Positions 38,210-51,012 are shown, counted from the stretch's first letter. The stretch: DNA of 64,000 nt from Trichostrongylus colubriformis (GCA_963978905.1 OZ022261.1:37032130-37096129), one strand, 5' to 3'. A program made the numbers and translations. Notes: generated by a model not told the origin, from the sequence alone.

Positions 38210-39570
38210 GTAAGTACATCTAGAAACAATATAAGAAAGAACAAAGTAAAAACTTAAACGAAAAAAAAACAAATCTATAATAGAACCTTCTTCTTTTGGC
38301 ACCATGCCAAGGCGTCAAATCGGCGAGTTTGTGCAATGGCGGCCACTCAAACTCGTCCACACTACGTCTGTTCTACGATAAGCCAAAATTACCCCCTCCT
38401 GGTGTCTTTAAAGATGAGTTTCGCTACACATTATCTCCTTTGAGATCAGATGTTCGACAAAGAATAATGTTCCCAAATACGCTCTCCTTCTTCACTTCTC
38501 TCCAGGTGTCTTTGAGTAACCATTCGCCCGCACATACATGTACAGCTTCCGTTGATCTTCACCTTTCGAACCGCGAATCAATTAAATAATATAAAGACCT
38601 TGTGGTACACGTTCCGAACTCGGATTCAGTATTTTCTGTTTATCTTACTCATTTTGCCCTGCATATGCCCTCACGTCAGTATTCCCCAATGCCATGTGTA
38701 GTTGGGTCCCAAAACGATTACACAACAATTATATGACGCCCTTAGCCGACCGTTTTACACGTCTAAATTTTCATTTCGAGTACCGCACTCTATTTTGAGG
38801 ATTAATATTTTTGCTCTCTCTCTCTCTTGCTCGTTAACTCCTCCCACTCGCAGAACTGCCCTAAACTGCGGTTCAGTTAACGCCTTCCATTTACAGCACG
38901 GAATTATAGCCACTTGATCGCTTATCAATGATTAACAGCCACTTTTAGAAAATTCGTTCATCAATAATCTGTTTTCTGCTGTTTTGTGTGGACAGTGATA
39001 ATGGTATTTCGCGTAATCCGATAGACACGAAGTAATAGTGTGGTAATAGATTTCTATTTCGGTTCCCACAATCGAGTTCCCACTATTTCAATGTATTCAC
39101 ATGAGCAAGTGAAATATAGGCCGCTATGCTACTTTACAAAGTGGAATCTATTTCTGCAGCAACAAAGGCGTAAATATGACGTGATAGAGAAAGCTCTTAC
39201 CATAGGCTCTTGTTAGAAGCGTTTTCGCTGCATTTAGTCCTAACAATATAAGTAATCCTGGCATGTAAACAAGATTAGCTTTACTTCGCGGGATTTTCTG
39301 GAATATTAGGCCCACGGAATTCAATTTTATCAGAAGAGGCTCTCAATACGCTTGCTTCTGACTTTGCACTTGGTAAGTATATTGTCCCAACACCTACGAT
39401 GCACTGCAATGACGTGATCCTTCTGCCATGATACCATAACAGGGTTACCTGAATGGCATGAACATTCATCAGGTTTCTTTTCGATTTTCAAGTGCCCTCT
39501 GTAATTTGTTATCTCCTAATCAATTCCGTTAGAGGGGATCGTCCGAGGACATTTATGTTCTTCTTTCACC
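38210..39570. other. Non-coding DNA
   Basis: Nothing is supportable as a gene. A CT-rich tract lies near 38815-38828. Upstream exons of the membrane-protein gene at 40.8 kb may lie here but were not identified. Confidence 0.4.
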
Positions 39571-39668
39571 CATATATTCATGTTGCATTTGCTTACTGTG
39601 GGCCGCATGCAAAGTTCCAAGCGGAAGAATAAACAAGAATCCGGCTGAGATACTTCCCTTCAAAGTGA
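39571..39668 (+). repeat. Dispersed repeat family 2, copy C
   Basis: CATATATTCATGTTGCATTTGCTTA, GCATGCAAAGTTCCAAGCGG, GAATCCGGCTGAGATAC and CCCTTCAAAGT follow in the same order as in the copies at 16.6 and 23.2 kb. Confidence 0.55.
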
Positions 39669-40789
39669 CGACGACGGGGAGTACGGCTGCCTTCGGAGTT
39701 GGATTGGGGCACAGGAGCAAAGAGGCGACGGTCACATGGTCAGGGACGAGGAGTGTGTGAGAATTGACGTTGAGCGCCAAAATTCGAAGAGTGCTCTCCT
39801 CGCCAGCAGCTACCCAAAGTTTGCTCGGCGGGAATTCGAACGAGTGCTCTACTTCCAGCTTCTTGATTTCTGCTTTGGAGCAGGCAGATTTCTTATTTTG
39901 TTCGTGTTTCTTTTCATGAACGTAGCTAGTAGAGTCACTCGAAAAAGAAATTAGAATCGTTAGATTTTCGTAGACGTTCTTTCAAAACTAGGCCGATAAC
40001 GTTCTTGAATACCTTGAAGACATCATGCACGAAGAAAAAATCGATGATGTTTCAGGGAGAACGGGTTGTGCATGGATAGTGAATACAATGCACAAAGTTC
40101 GTTGCAAAAAAAAATGAAAGCCAGTGGAGAAGCAGCTCTCCCAAGGCTCATTCCACGAACGATTTGCGGACTATTGGGCGGGGCCAAAAGGGCGCTTGGA
40201 GTGCTGCGCCACAAATAAAAAGATTCGTTTTCTTAAGGCAGGGCTAACAGTAAAAATCTACGCGAACATGGGCTGAGCACACGTAGCCATCTGGATTTAA
40301 CCAGTCAAAAACTGTGACTTTCCAACCGAGAACAAGTCTGTAAGCTCTGCGGCGTGAATCCGGAGACATATAATTTCCTTACTCAAGTGTTTAAACAAAT
40401 GCAATTTTTCGTTCTTTTTGCTGTCTTACTAAAAAATAGGCAGGTTTCATGCGCGCCGCTTCCACTCTAGCCAGCAAACATTGTGAGCTCCTCTACTTGC
40501 TTCCCGTTATGAAATGTTCAATTTAATCCGTTCATATTCGTTAAATAAACCGCTAGCTTTTCCATTTTTGCTGTTTAATCATTTGTTGTTTGTTAGCAGA
40601 CTGAGAATTGTGGCATTATTACGGGCGCTGCCATACCTGCAATCGTCTCCTACGCCAGCCCTTGAAAACTCCATCTCAGAAACGTGATGGACAATTCTCA
40701 GTACGTGAAATTTCGCCAGTTCCACTTTTCCGCTAGCTCACCTCTTCTCTGATGAGGATTCTTGCTTTACTGGATAATTGTTTGTTTAG

Positions 40790-43037
40790 AGAACATGAAA
40801 ACGGTGTTGACGTCATTGTTGTTGTGGCCGTGGTGACCTGCATATTTATATTGCCTACGATTTTCTTCTTAATTTATAGGCTACATTTGAAGCTGAAAAA
40901 GAAAGCGCACAAGTAAGTGAACTGGTATACTATAACATTAATATGTTTACTAGTGCCTGTGATTTGCTACATATTTGCTACTTACTGTGCTGGCCGCCGT
41001 CAGACTTCGCGATATTGTGATGTCGTGGCTCCGCTCGCGAAGTTGCGGCGCTGCAAAATCTCGAAATCGCAGAATCGCGAAATCACGAATCACTTCATAA
41101 ACTTCAGACGAGCGTCTCGTGTGTCCGTTGTATCCATAACGCCGATGAACCGACCACACAAATCATCCATAGTTCTACCCCCGATCAGTGAGTCAACTTT
41201 TCGAAAATCCATTCAAAACGAATAAGTCAACTCCTTTCATCATCCCGTAAACTGCGGAAGTTCTACATGGCGTATTCCCATCCCTTTTCCTGATACATAG
41301 GGTGATTGAAAAACTTGAAAGTGACATCGTATACCACTATTTGCATGGCTGTTTTGCATGAACATTCTGAATGACTGCCATAGAGGTGTACTGCAGAAGA
41401 GGCCAGTACAGCGTCAAAGAGCCGCACTGGCTCCTCGTGCACCATACCCAATCCGCACTGGAACAACAACATACATAGCTTGCGAAAAATCATTTGAAAT
41501 GGCATATTACCCAGCGTAATGCGGTGCTCAATGATTCAGTTGTATCCGAGTCAACTTCATGCAGAACATCATCGTATTCGAAAATGATGGTTAAGAAAAT
41601 GCTAGGAATCTTGATTTTTGTATGTTCGATCTTCCAGACATATGTTTTTAGAGCCATACATTACGGTGAGCACGGGCCTCAGAAAGGATACCATGCTTAA
41701 ATAAATAGTTTATATTTAGGACATGTTCCAATGCAGCATCGGCCTTCCAATGAGCTCTCCACTGTGGAAGCACCCGGTTTGTTATTATTAATTCATTAAA
41801 CTTGAGTTGCATTATGGTGTACCAATTGTTTGAGGCTGTGTTTGTACTCAGCGATATGCCCAAAGGCTTGTTGCGGCGATCGGAGCGATTGCTTCTGGAG
41901 GTACAAATGCAGCCTAAGCGATCTCTACAGGTCTAGGTTGAGGCGAAACATTCAATTCGCTGAATCACTTGCTGACAAGGGAAGGATCCGAGGTCGAACT
42001 GGCCATTCAGAATGGGATACATATGGTCCGACGTATTCTAGAACGCTGATCTCGAACCTGCATTCCAACTTTGCAGGGGTTTGAGCGGAGTTTTGAGGGT
42101 TTTTTTGAAAAAAAATCCCATTACATGATAGGTTTGAAAGCCCGTAGCATGCGAGCCAGACGTTCTCGCACTGAATCAGTGCGATATTCGTGTTCAGGGG
42201 AGCAAACTGTCCGGTGGTACATGTTTTTAGCCAATTCGAGAACTTGACGAAATTTCGGAAAAATTTTTGGCCTACCCGGTAGGCCTCGAATTTGCGGAAA
42301 AACATGTGCCTTAGGGCATTTGGCTCCCCTGAACACGAATCGCACTGGTTTAGCGCGAGAACGTCTGGCTCATGTGCTACGGGCTTCCAAACCTACCATA
42401 AATAGCATTGTTTTTTCAAAAAACACTAAACTCCGCTCAGACTTCTGCAAATTTGGAATGTAGGTTCGAGATCAGCGTACAAAAATACGTCGGACCATGT
42501 ATCCCATTTCGAATGGCCAGTTCGACCTCGGGTCCTCCCTTGTGAGATAGGGCAGTACACCATCTTTCACAAGCTGGGCGGTACCCTACGAACAGCTTTT
42601 TCGTCAGCAGGTGGCTCGTTCAGAATGCATTTCCAATAAGCGTCCTTGATAGGTACTTATGCCGGGACCCTCTAAGGCACGTATGCCGCCGCCCCGGCCA
42701 GTACCAGTATACCGCTAAAATATGCGTGAACTCTTCACAAGTAGGCGCCCTGTGTCAGTGGGGTAGAAGCTGTCAACGAAAAGGGTATTTTAGCCTTTTC
42801 GCAATGCTTGATCTTTCAAAATTTCACTCTAGACTTTTACGCCTCAGTAAGGCCGTCTCAGCTTCAGGTGCCACAACAAAAATAGAAGGAGCGAACAGTC
42901 GTCGTGTTTCAGCTTGCTACCTGACTGAGATGAAACTCATGGACGTCGGTCCATTACCGCATGATCAAGCTGTGATTGACGAACAACGAGAACGTGAGCT
43001 GGAAAAGCAAGCATCACTAGCTGTTCAAACTAATTGA
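40790..43037 (+). CDS. 3' exons of a single-pass membrane protein (unrecognised)
   Basis: Three exons can be joined in phase. 40790-40912 follows GTTTGTTTAG and ends before GTAAGT: after EHENGVDV it encodes about 22 hydrophobic residues, then YRLHLKLKKKAHK, a typical stop-transfer with a basic cytoplasmic edge. 41108-41187 follows AAACTTCAG and ends before GTGAGT: a Ser/Arg-rich segment (RASRVSVVSITPMNRPHK). 42868-43037 follows TTCAG (or starts at 42862): a polar tail with RRVSACYLTEMKLMDVG and EQRERELEKQASLAVQTN before TGA. Phases are 2, 1 and stop. An AATAAA lies at 43619-43624. The intron from 41188 holds a 569-bp palindrome. A small extra exon near 41540-41587 is possible. The extracellular part upstream was not found, so family and function are unknown; the intracellular tail may be phosphorylated at its RxxS sites (inference). 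Confidence 0.5.
41975..42543. repeat. 569-bp palindromic element inside an intron
   Basis: The two halves are inverse copies from ACAAGGGA at the left end to TCCCTTGT at the right, meeting at GGCCTACC-C-GGTAGGCC near 42270-42286. Landmarks on both sides: GAGGTCGAACTGGCCATTC, GGTCCGACGTATT, GCTGATCTCGAACCT, GCGAGAACGTCTGGCTC or its variant, and GTTCAGGGGAGC. Divergence between halves is roughly a tenth to a fifth by eye. No coding frame survives in both halves. It probably moved as a MITE-like element. Confidence 0.85.
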
Positions 43038-45265
43038 CAGGCTCATATATCACTGTAAATAGTTGTGGGAATTAAGTCATAATGACAGAGCACTTTTCTA
43101 TCTGCTTCAGAACTGCCTCGTTGCTCATTCCATGCTATTAATTTTTCATTTCGTTTTTCAAGTAACTTTCTTACTTTGTCGCTGTGTTGATCGATTGTGC
43201 AACATGTGCGTATGTTCGGTCGTGGCGCGATAGTTCAAACTTCTTTCTTCTTCCCAGCTTTTTGCTTCAAGTATAGCGGAGCTGATTCCATTGTTATAAG
43301 TTGCTATCTGAGAATTACACGTTAAGCTGCATGATGCATTTTGTGTTTCCTCTTTTTCATGACTCAAATGGAACCCACGTCGTTCACAGGTCCATTTTGA
43401 TTTTTGGCCTCTCCTTTCCTTGATTTTATCTAACCTTTCAAGTTTTTCTGTTTTTTTTTTTTGCTTTTTGATCAGGCTTCCCCACTCTCGATGTTAAGTG
43501 ATCTCCAGAACCACCAAGTTTGCTCATTGTCTACCTCTTTGTGATAAAATACTGGGCAGTGATTACGATATTTGATATACCAGTATTGATTTGATTTCGC
43601 TGCGTACTCATAAATATTAATAAAGTGAAGTAATATTTTTCAAAAAGTAACACGGCACTGGGCACGATGATCTGGTTCATCTCTCGAAAATAACATCAGA
43701 GATGCTATGTGGGTCCTTAGGAAAATGAGATGAAATGGTCAAAAATCTGGGAGATAGGCCCTCTCGTTCACTGGACTACCCTGAAGGGAGCACTGCTGCA
43801 CTGCGGATCTGTGATGTGTGTCGATCATCCGCAGCACATGAGGCGCTGACTGGGAAAGTAGTTGGTTTCTTGAAGCCTGCACATAACCTTGTTAAGTGGC
43901 CTCAGTGCGCCTTCGCAAAGTTTGCCACATGCGTGCTTGCACCGTTCGTTTATGGCCAAATTTTCCCATACTATACCGAATTCATCATCGCAACCACTGC
44001 CTTTTATTCTCTAATTACACTACAGCCGAAATAATTTGCATGTACGGTAGTTTTAACCATGCACACACACACAATCTAAAACACTGTGGTTTTTGTTGCC
44101 TCGTAAAGGCATTCATAAATGCTTCTCACCCGCTCCAATGACTGACCACGTTTCCATTTAACGTTTATTCACAATGATTTTTTAGCCTAACAACCATCGT
44201 GTTCTTAATCCACATGTGCATGGACATCCATATCGGAGGGAATGGTCAGCAAGTGCTGTGCCTGCGCTGTTCAGATGCATCGGGCCCATGGCACCAGCTT
44301 CAATGACATTATCTCGAATTCACACGTCTGCCATTCGATATCCCAAAATCTCTTATCGCGTCCACCTCCCAATTTTTCACACCATATAGAGCATTCTCCT
44401 TCAGCGCATCAGAACTGCCCGACCAGCCGAAGCATGACACCGTTTTTCGAAAATTTCTCAGTTCGAGTAATAAGGTAAGGATATTATTTATCGTACTGCA
44501 CTTGAATTGATCGAGTTCACAACTTTACTTAGCTCTGAAAAATGTGTCATATGCGCCCGCGATCGTTAAATTACTGAGACGAAGGGGGAATGTAGACGGA
44601 GCATCGCCACCGCAATTGAGCACTTGCTTCATTAGCACCAAATTCGCTGCGCATCTCTCAGAAACGGGATTCAATTGTTCTACACATTTGTCTGTAGTGT
44701 ACTGATATAAACGTCTGCTTCGCAAACATGGGACTGACCTCGAACCCCATAACTTTAATGCTGCGTCTGTGCTTGCAGCACGAATTGCTTGTGCTGAAGA
44801 CACACTCCACTTTTACCGGGAGGAGGGCATTCCTACACCAACTTTTAAAGGAGATCGGGGTGTGTGTGCCATCCCGCCCCTCTGTACGCCAATAGATGTG
44901 CCGAAAACGTCCTCAGGCATTCCACCAATGACCACCTTTTTCCAGCAAACATTAAAATGCCTTTCAGATATTATGAAAGCGGATGTAACGTTTACTTTTT
45001 GACTTGTGCGTACCATATACAGCTAGCCATTCGCTTTCTTTTCTGTTATGGCGATACTCCGAGGCCTTTTGGATGTTTGGCAAGGGAAAGAGCTTCTAAT
45101 TTTATGCATAACAAATACCTTCGTCGTCCTAGGTCATGCCCCCTGTGCAAGGTTACGACTAGATAGAATTTTTAGGCCGAGACTCATGAGTTATTCAACT
45201 GGATTTGTACATTGTATATTACCACTTGGCTGGCGCACACGGCTGTGCGTCTAATACCATGGGCG
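43038..45265. other. Region with a few weak exon candidates
   Basis: After the membrane-protein gene, no complete gene can be built. Best candidates on the plus strand are 44274-44474 (listed separately) and 44769-45002, open and protein-like after a TTGCAG. On the minus strand 44525-44803 is also open. Donor and acceptor phases do not connect these into one model. Confidence 0.35.
44274..44474 (+). CDS. Possible internal exon, Ser/Pro/His-rich (unrecognised)
   Basis: Follows GCGCTGTTCAG and ends at AATAAG before GTAAGG, so both splice signals are good. It encodes 67 residues, with a low-complexity stretch (SRPPPNFSHHIEHSPSAHQN) and ending FFENFSVRVI. Entry phase 0 and exit phase 2. No partner exon in matching phase was found nearby, and the gene it belongs to is unknown. 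Confidence 0.25.
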
Positions 45266-45273
45266 TCAGTGGG
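45266..45273. other. Left 8-bp target-site duplication of the hAT element
   Basis: TCAGTGGG directly before the element; the same 8 bp follow it at 46891-46898. Confidence 0.85.
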
Positions 45274-46890
45274 CAGGGTCAAGCGTCCAGTTGAGGGAAA
45301 TTTTCAAAAAATACGACCCCCCCCCCAAAAAGGAGCCCCCAATACGACCCCCCTTCCTGGCTTAGGTAAAAATAATGTCCAGAGGGATGCCCCCTCCTCC
45401 CCCCCTCATTGTGACAGCACCAGATGAGCTTCCCATGCATATACTCGAAAAAGCATTCTACAAACTATTATATTATGGACACACATTGACTCATGTCCAT
45501 CAATGGGCTGTGATTGAATAAAAACTGAATCAGTAATAATGAAGACACGAGAACTGGACAAGTCTAGAAATGATCCAGAAGGGGCTCTCGATCAAAAAAA
45601 CAAAAACAAAAGACTGTTACCTTTGAAGTTTCGTTTCAGGCGACGGGCGACCGCCCGTTTCGGGCGACGTGCGAAGCGGTCGCGTTGGAGCGCGTTATCT
45701 TATTATCACCCCATACTAAATTCCGACATTATTAAAACACTTCAAACTTTACCTAGAGCCCATCTTTCAAGCCGCTGTGACCTGTTTTCCCAATAACTTC
45801 CTTAGACCTATCTATTGACTACTTGCTTTCCCTTATGGTTGCTTAGTTCTCGATATGGGTTTCCAGTTGAGGGTTAGTTGAGGGGAATTTCGGAGTGTTT
45901 CACTTCAAATGACCATAACTTCCTTCAAACTTAACTACATGAGTTCGTTTGGGTGAAGCAGAGTCTGCGAGGTTTTTGCTTTCGAATGACTACCTGAGCT
46001 ATGCCATACCTCTGAAAGGAAGCAAGTTATTTTGAGGGAAGCCAGTTGAGGGCCAGTTGAGGGGAATTTCGGAGTGTTTTACTTCAAATGACCATAACTT
46101 CCTTCAAACTTAACTATATGAGTTCGTTTGGGTGAAGCAGAGTCTGCGAGGTTTTTGCTTTCGAATGACTACCTGAGCTATGCCACATCTCTGAAACGAA
46201 GCAAGAAAAATTCAGAAAAGCTAGTTGAGGGGACCTTTTTTTCGTCGAATTTGCGAGATCTTCCCACGAATCTTCCCTAAAATCGATTCATTGTTGCTGA
46301 AATTTTTCCAGTATGCATCCTTCGCTCTCGGAGGCCTAGTGGGAAGGCGAGAAGCGTCGGTCAGCTTTTCCGTGGGATGCGCCATGCATGGGGATTTCAT
46401 CCACATTCTCAATGAATACAAACGTTTCTCCGGTCCGCATAGTGGCCGCCAACACTAGATTACGTACTTGCGATCGTAGTAAGATATGGAAGAAGTTCAT
46501 ATCAGCTAATTTTCCGCTTTCATCCCACTGTTTTTGGGGTGTCCATCCACGGTGGTACCCGCTGATAGATATGCTTCCCACGACTTATCGGTGAATTCCG
46601 GAGGTGTCTCTGTACGTGATTTCGGTGTCAGCGGACCAACAAAAGAGTTATTGGTACTGGCCGGTTTCGTTGTGAATTGCGCCATGCATGAGGTTTCCAT
46701 GATGATTAAGTTAAACTAGTTTTGGGTAAACCCATTTAGTCAATTTGATCACTTCTCCCTTTACACTTTAGACCCTTAGCCTGAGAAATTCTGCTGATCA
46801 CTGCCTACCTCGACAATTACGACCCCCCCCTCCTAGCGGACCAAATACGACCCCCCCTGTTGAGGATTCCTCAACGGAGGCTTGACCCTG
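45274..46890. mobile_element. hAT-type DNA transposon, apparently non-autonomous (1617 bp)
   Basis: Terminal inverted repeats begin CAGGGTCAAGC on both ends (left continues GTCCAGTTGAGGG, right inverse continues CTCCGTTGAGG). A perfect 8-bp duplication TCAGTGGG flanks it. An 8-bp duplication plus CAGGG ends is typical of the hAT superfamily. Near the ends are TACGACCCCCC tracts. Inside are a 179-bp tandem pair and two related minus-strand coding-like segments (about 46310-46430 and 46610-46710). I recognise no hAT transposase domain, so it likely depends on another copy. The C-tracts are unusual and may hinder amplification or assembly. Confidence 0.85.
45863..46220 (+). repeat. 179-bp tandem pair inside the hAT element
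   Basis: Copy 1 is 45863-46041 and copy 2 starts at 46042. Both run CCAGTTGAGGG, GGGAATTTCGGAGTGTTT, CAAATGACCATAACTTCC, GTTCGTTTGGGTGAAGCAG, CCTGAGCTATGCCA with very few differences, so the duplication is recent relative to the element. Confidence 0.9.
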
Positions 46891-46898
46891 TCAGTGGG
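46891..46898. other. Right 8-bp target-site duplication of the hAT element
   Basis: TCAGTGGG, identical to 45266-45273. Confidence 0.85.
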
Positions 46899-49800
46899 TC
46901 GATCGGAATTCATTTTTCATGAACTTTACCTGCAGATTGTAACGCGCTCCACCCATTGTGGGCAGCTCTCCGCACAATTTGAGTGTGCTCAAGATAGGTT
47001 GTTTCCTGATCTCAACGCTGCGTTTTGACCTAGTTATAAATTTTTGTTGTAAGGGCCACCCACTCGAGGTGCGCCTCACTCACTATGCCCTGGCCTCTTT
47101 GATGACCTTCAAAAACTCATCACTGACTCAAATCCATCTTCTCTCTACGTTTGGGGCACATTTGAACCCAATTAACAATGTCCGGTTCGAAAACGGACAT
47201 CCAGTGCACGCCCCACCCACCCTGGGTGGAGCTTAATATGGTCCATGTGTGGTTTTACATCTTGTCCCTTGCCTTACCCATCCCACACTTGTCTCAATCT
47301 CCACAGGTCGTTTTTCATATAATACCTAATTCGTGACAGCAGAGGGACGGACGGACGGACGAACGACCGTATAAAGGGACGGAGGGAAGGGCAGCCAGAT
47401 GAAGCATTTTATATACAGTAGGGCACCAAATAAAAATGCAAATATTATCCAATGTCAAGGTACTAAGCACGTACGTACAGAAAAGTGTAACCTTTTGATC
47501 CCATTCTTGGGCTTTTCGGTTACCCTTTGGAATAGCGTGTTTTTGCTGAATCAGAACATACGTGGTAAGGTCGAGGTTCAAGCCTTTCATGTCATGCGGC
47601 TTTTCTGAATTCTAAAGCTACATCACATAAAAATTATTATTCAGAGGATGAAAAATGATTGAAGTTTTTATTTAGTACGCAAAGCGCCCAACACAGCTCC
47701 GCTGTATTGCAATCCATCCACACTCGGTACAAAAATTATTCCTTGACATGAATCTGATGCTGAGCAGCCTTGAGTGGAAATTTCTAGAGAAGTTTTACAT
47801 TTCAGTGGGCCATGCCATATTCGCATGGATGATTGCTCTTGTTCATGCGTTAGAATAATATTTGGAATAAGGCCATAATTGGTGAAATTCAGATTTTGTA
47901 GAGCCATCTTCAATACACCAGCGATCCTCTTTAAAGAAAAAGCTCATTTAATCAAGTAGCTCTCTTGATTGCTCTTCTCGCGTGTACTTCGTTGTTGCTT
48001 GCTGTCGTGGTGTTCAGACGTTTATAGCACTACTCGCCAAGCTTGCCAAATTTCAAGAAGCCTATGTAGCTGCCTCCACTTACTAAATGCATTCATCTAT
48101 GTACTGCATCTTTTTTCCTCCATTCTTCGATGATCTCGACTTGAAGATTTTTCCCAGGAAAGGTAGCCAGCGTCGTGTAATTAAAGCATTTTAACCTCTC
48201 TTGTGGACGGCCCTTATGCATTATTGTCACTTCTTTCTATTCCTTACTTATTTATGAAACAAAGGGCAGACCTTGAAAACAACACAAAACAAGCAATACC
48301 AAAAAAAATCGTGCGCGAAAATTCCATTATTGTAATCCTCCAAAATCACTATCATTTTCACATTACTCGAAAAGAAATACAAGAAGACCCTGAAAGCCTC
48401 TGGTCTAGCGTAAAAATCCAAAATCTGAAAGAGCGGCAGCTCGTTCGAATTCCCGTCGAAGTTATCGAAGGAAAGAATTTTACATCCAATTGCAGTTTGT
48501 TCTTTGCGGCCCCAGCTTCGATAGGGCGTGGACGAACCTTTGTGTCGCTGCTGAATTTTGATTTTTCCGTGTGAAACTTTGCAGGGGGCTGATAATGATG
48601 AGAAATACATATAACTCAACTGTATGGAGGAAGGGGGCGAGGGGGCGGGGGAAACTCATGTTGCGTGGATAGTTCCTTCAGAACTCTTTTCGTTTTACTA
48701 CTTCAATTATTACTTTATAACTAGTAACTATAGTTTGACAGTTCTTTGTGTGCAAGCGTTTGAAAAGCAGAAATGCAGGGGATCGAGAACGACAACGGTT
48801 TCAACAACTTTGCTAGCGAAAAACAGGCCTTTCTTCCACCATCTATGTAAGTTTTATGGATACTATGCTGACAAATTCGAAACAATGATTAGTGAAAAAA
48901 TGAATGAAACAGTTCTCCTCCACTGCACCGCGTGTCCAATACGTGACGCAAGCCCTATTCAATAAGCTAAAATACTTGCTATATCTCATTTTCGTGTATT
49001 TGCATCCATTTTGATTTTTCCAGCTTAATGCTGGCCTTTCCAGCCAATCACTTATTCCAACCGGACCTGGTGGCAGGTTCATATATTGCATGGATTATAA
49101 AATTCGATGACCCTATGGTAAAAGGATCTGTACATACGCAGACGCAGAGTCCATTTACCACCACACAAGCCACTACACTCAGCACTTTACTGGACTATGA
49201 AAAGGGGGACTTTTACACGGGCTAATCACTCAAATACATCATTCTTATCACATTGCATAAATGCATGCCCCGCACTGGACAAGGCTCGTACAAATAAGGT
49301 CAACACAAGATGAAAAACTTGAGAGTCAAGGGCTGCCCACTGATATCGATGAAAATTATCGGTCCAATATATACAAATGGCCGGAAACGAAATCTGGAAG
49401 TCATCAATAGATGACCGAAGTGTTACACCTCAGCTTGAATAATAGACGCTTTCCTCACAATTTCAATGGTTTTTGAATTAAGGCCGTACTCTCAACGGTG
49501 GATCTAGGTTTTCATGTTGATGAAAAGACTTCTCCACTCACTGCGAGAAAATCGCTCTCGCAGCACTAGAGTACGGGACAACAGTGTTCAACCCATCGAA
49601 GCACTCCTCTATAAAGGGACTAGAATCAGTACAAAATAGCTTCAGCGCAAATTGTTTCTGTTGTTATGGCTTTTCTTGCCTATCAGTACCCGATTCATCG
49701 TCCCGAAACCAAGCACTAGGTTTGAAAACGCTTTCATTCAGGAGAAATCTAAACGACATAGATATTATCCCTCTTTAAAAACAGTGGTTCAGTGGATTAA

Positions 49801-50234
49801 ATATTTATCCTTGAGACAGCAAAGGATATGCACCCTGATTCGGGCAGAACCAATGGATTTTTGTGAGAGAATCCTAGTCCCGCCCCCTATGGAGCGGGGT
49901 GATCGCGGGTTCTGGCTACAAGCCAGAACAGCACGAATAGAATAAATTATATGATATCAGACACAGATCAACACAATTTATAAAGGAACTGGACTCGGAA
50001 AAAGGAATACCAGTAAGAAAACAAAGAACGGTACGCGCATTGCGGATTCAGAGACACATTTCCTTACAGAGGGGGTAACCACAATCACTTCGAAAGTAGT
50101 CTAACAGGTATCAGGTTTTTTGGAGCAAGAAGAAACATGTGGAAGCGCACTAAAATCAACAAAGAAAACTGATGAAATCGCCGAATCACCAATCTGTTTA
50201 TTAAGGTGAAATCTCTCGCAAAAATTCTGCTCAC
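46899..50234. other. DNA with unassigned open frames and a GGAC microsatellite
   Basis: A short (GGAC)n tract lies at about 47343-47362. On the minus strand 47668-47913 reads as a Cys-containing protein end and could be a terminal exon. At 48203-48574 both strands are open for about 120 codons, which suggests one true frame or a repeat fossil, but I recognise neither. A purine-rich G-run lies at 48625-48653. Confidence 0.4.
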
Positions 50235-50399
50235 AGTCTCCGCCGTTGAATTTTGTATCGTCGTTCCAAATCGTTGGATGCCTTTTTCATTTGAGTTTTT
50301 TTCTTCTGCAGTCGCTTGGAAGCACAAATTATTGTGCATTTTAAGAATTATGGATATGAAAAATGCCTGCTCACTACAATCCTGTTTTCGACTAGTTGT

Positions 50400-50830
50400 C
50401 TGTCCTTTTCCCTCAATTGTCGTTGGACCTCTAATTTTCTGGGCCATATTTGTGTTAACCAGAAAGCACAATATTGTACATTTTTTTCTCTGCTCACAGA
50501 TTGAGGACTTCAGGAACTTTGGTTGTCTTCAACTGCCTTCTCACGTTCGAGTGTTCCAATTCCTCGTTTTAAATCTTTCATCTCCTTTTCCTTTGTTTTT
50601 TTCCTGTACTAGCCTTTCCTTTTCCCTTAACTGTCCTTGTATCTCTAATTTTCTGGACCATATTATTGGTAACCAGAAAGCACAATATTGTACATTTTTT
50701 CTCTGCTCGCTGACTGAGGACTTCAGAGACCTCGGTTGTCTCCAACTGCCTTCTCACATTCGAGTGTTCTGATTCCTCGTTTTAGATCCCTCATCCCCTT
50801 TTCCTCTGTTTTTTTCCTGTGTTGGCCTTA
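50400..50830 (+). repeat. Tandem units with about 214-bp period
   Basis: The series CTAATTTTCTGG, AACCAGAAAGCACAATATTG, CTCTGCTC, GAGGACTTCAG, TTGTCT, CAACTGCCTTCTCAC, TTCCTCGTTTTA occurs from about 50400 and again from about 50614, with a third partial piece after 50857. It produces a spurious 188-codon plus-strand frame at 50206-50772 with an internal duplication; the minus-strand coiled-coil reading is more likely the origin. Confidence 0.75.
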
Positions 50831-51012
50831 CTTGGCGTGGCAGAATGGTAAGGTCGTTTTAGATCCTTGATCTTATTTTCCTTTGTTTTTTTGTTCCTGT
50901 GTTTGCCTTACCTGGCAGATTTCCTTTTGGGCGACTTTGCCTTACCTGGCAGATTTCCTTTTGAGCGATTTCTGCTCACTACCTTTACAAGTCCGACTAT
51001 TCCTTTCTCTTG

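Noticed and set aside
38296..38917. Plus-strand frames of 71 and 97 codons
   Set aside because: No motif, no acceptors in suitable places and a CT-rich simple stretch within.
48203..48619. Open frames of about 120 codons on both strands
   Set aside because: Neither matches a known family and neither has clear splice context, so no gene is called.
50206..50772. 188-codon plus-strand frame, the longest closed frame in the window
   Set aside because: It is built from two tandem copies of a ~214-bp repeat, lacks a plausible fold, and the minus strand gives coiled-coil sequence with splice sites.
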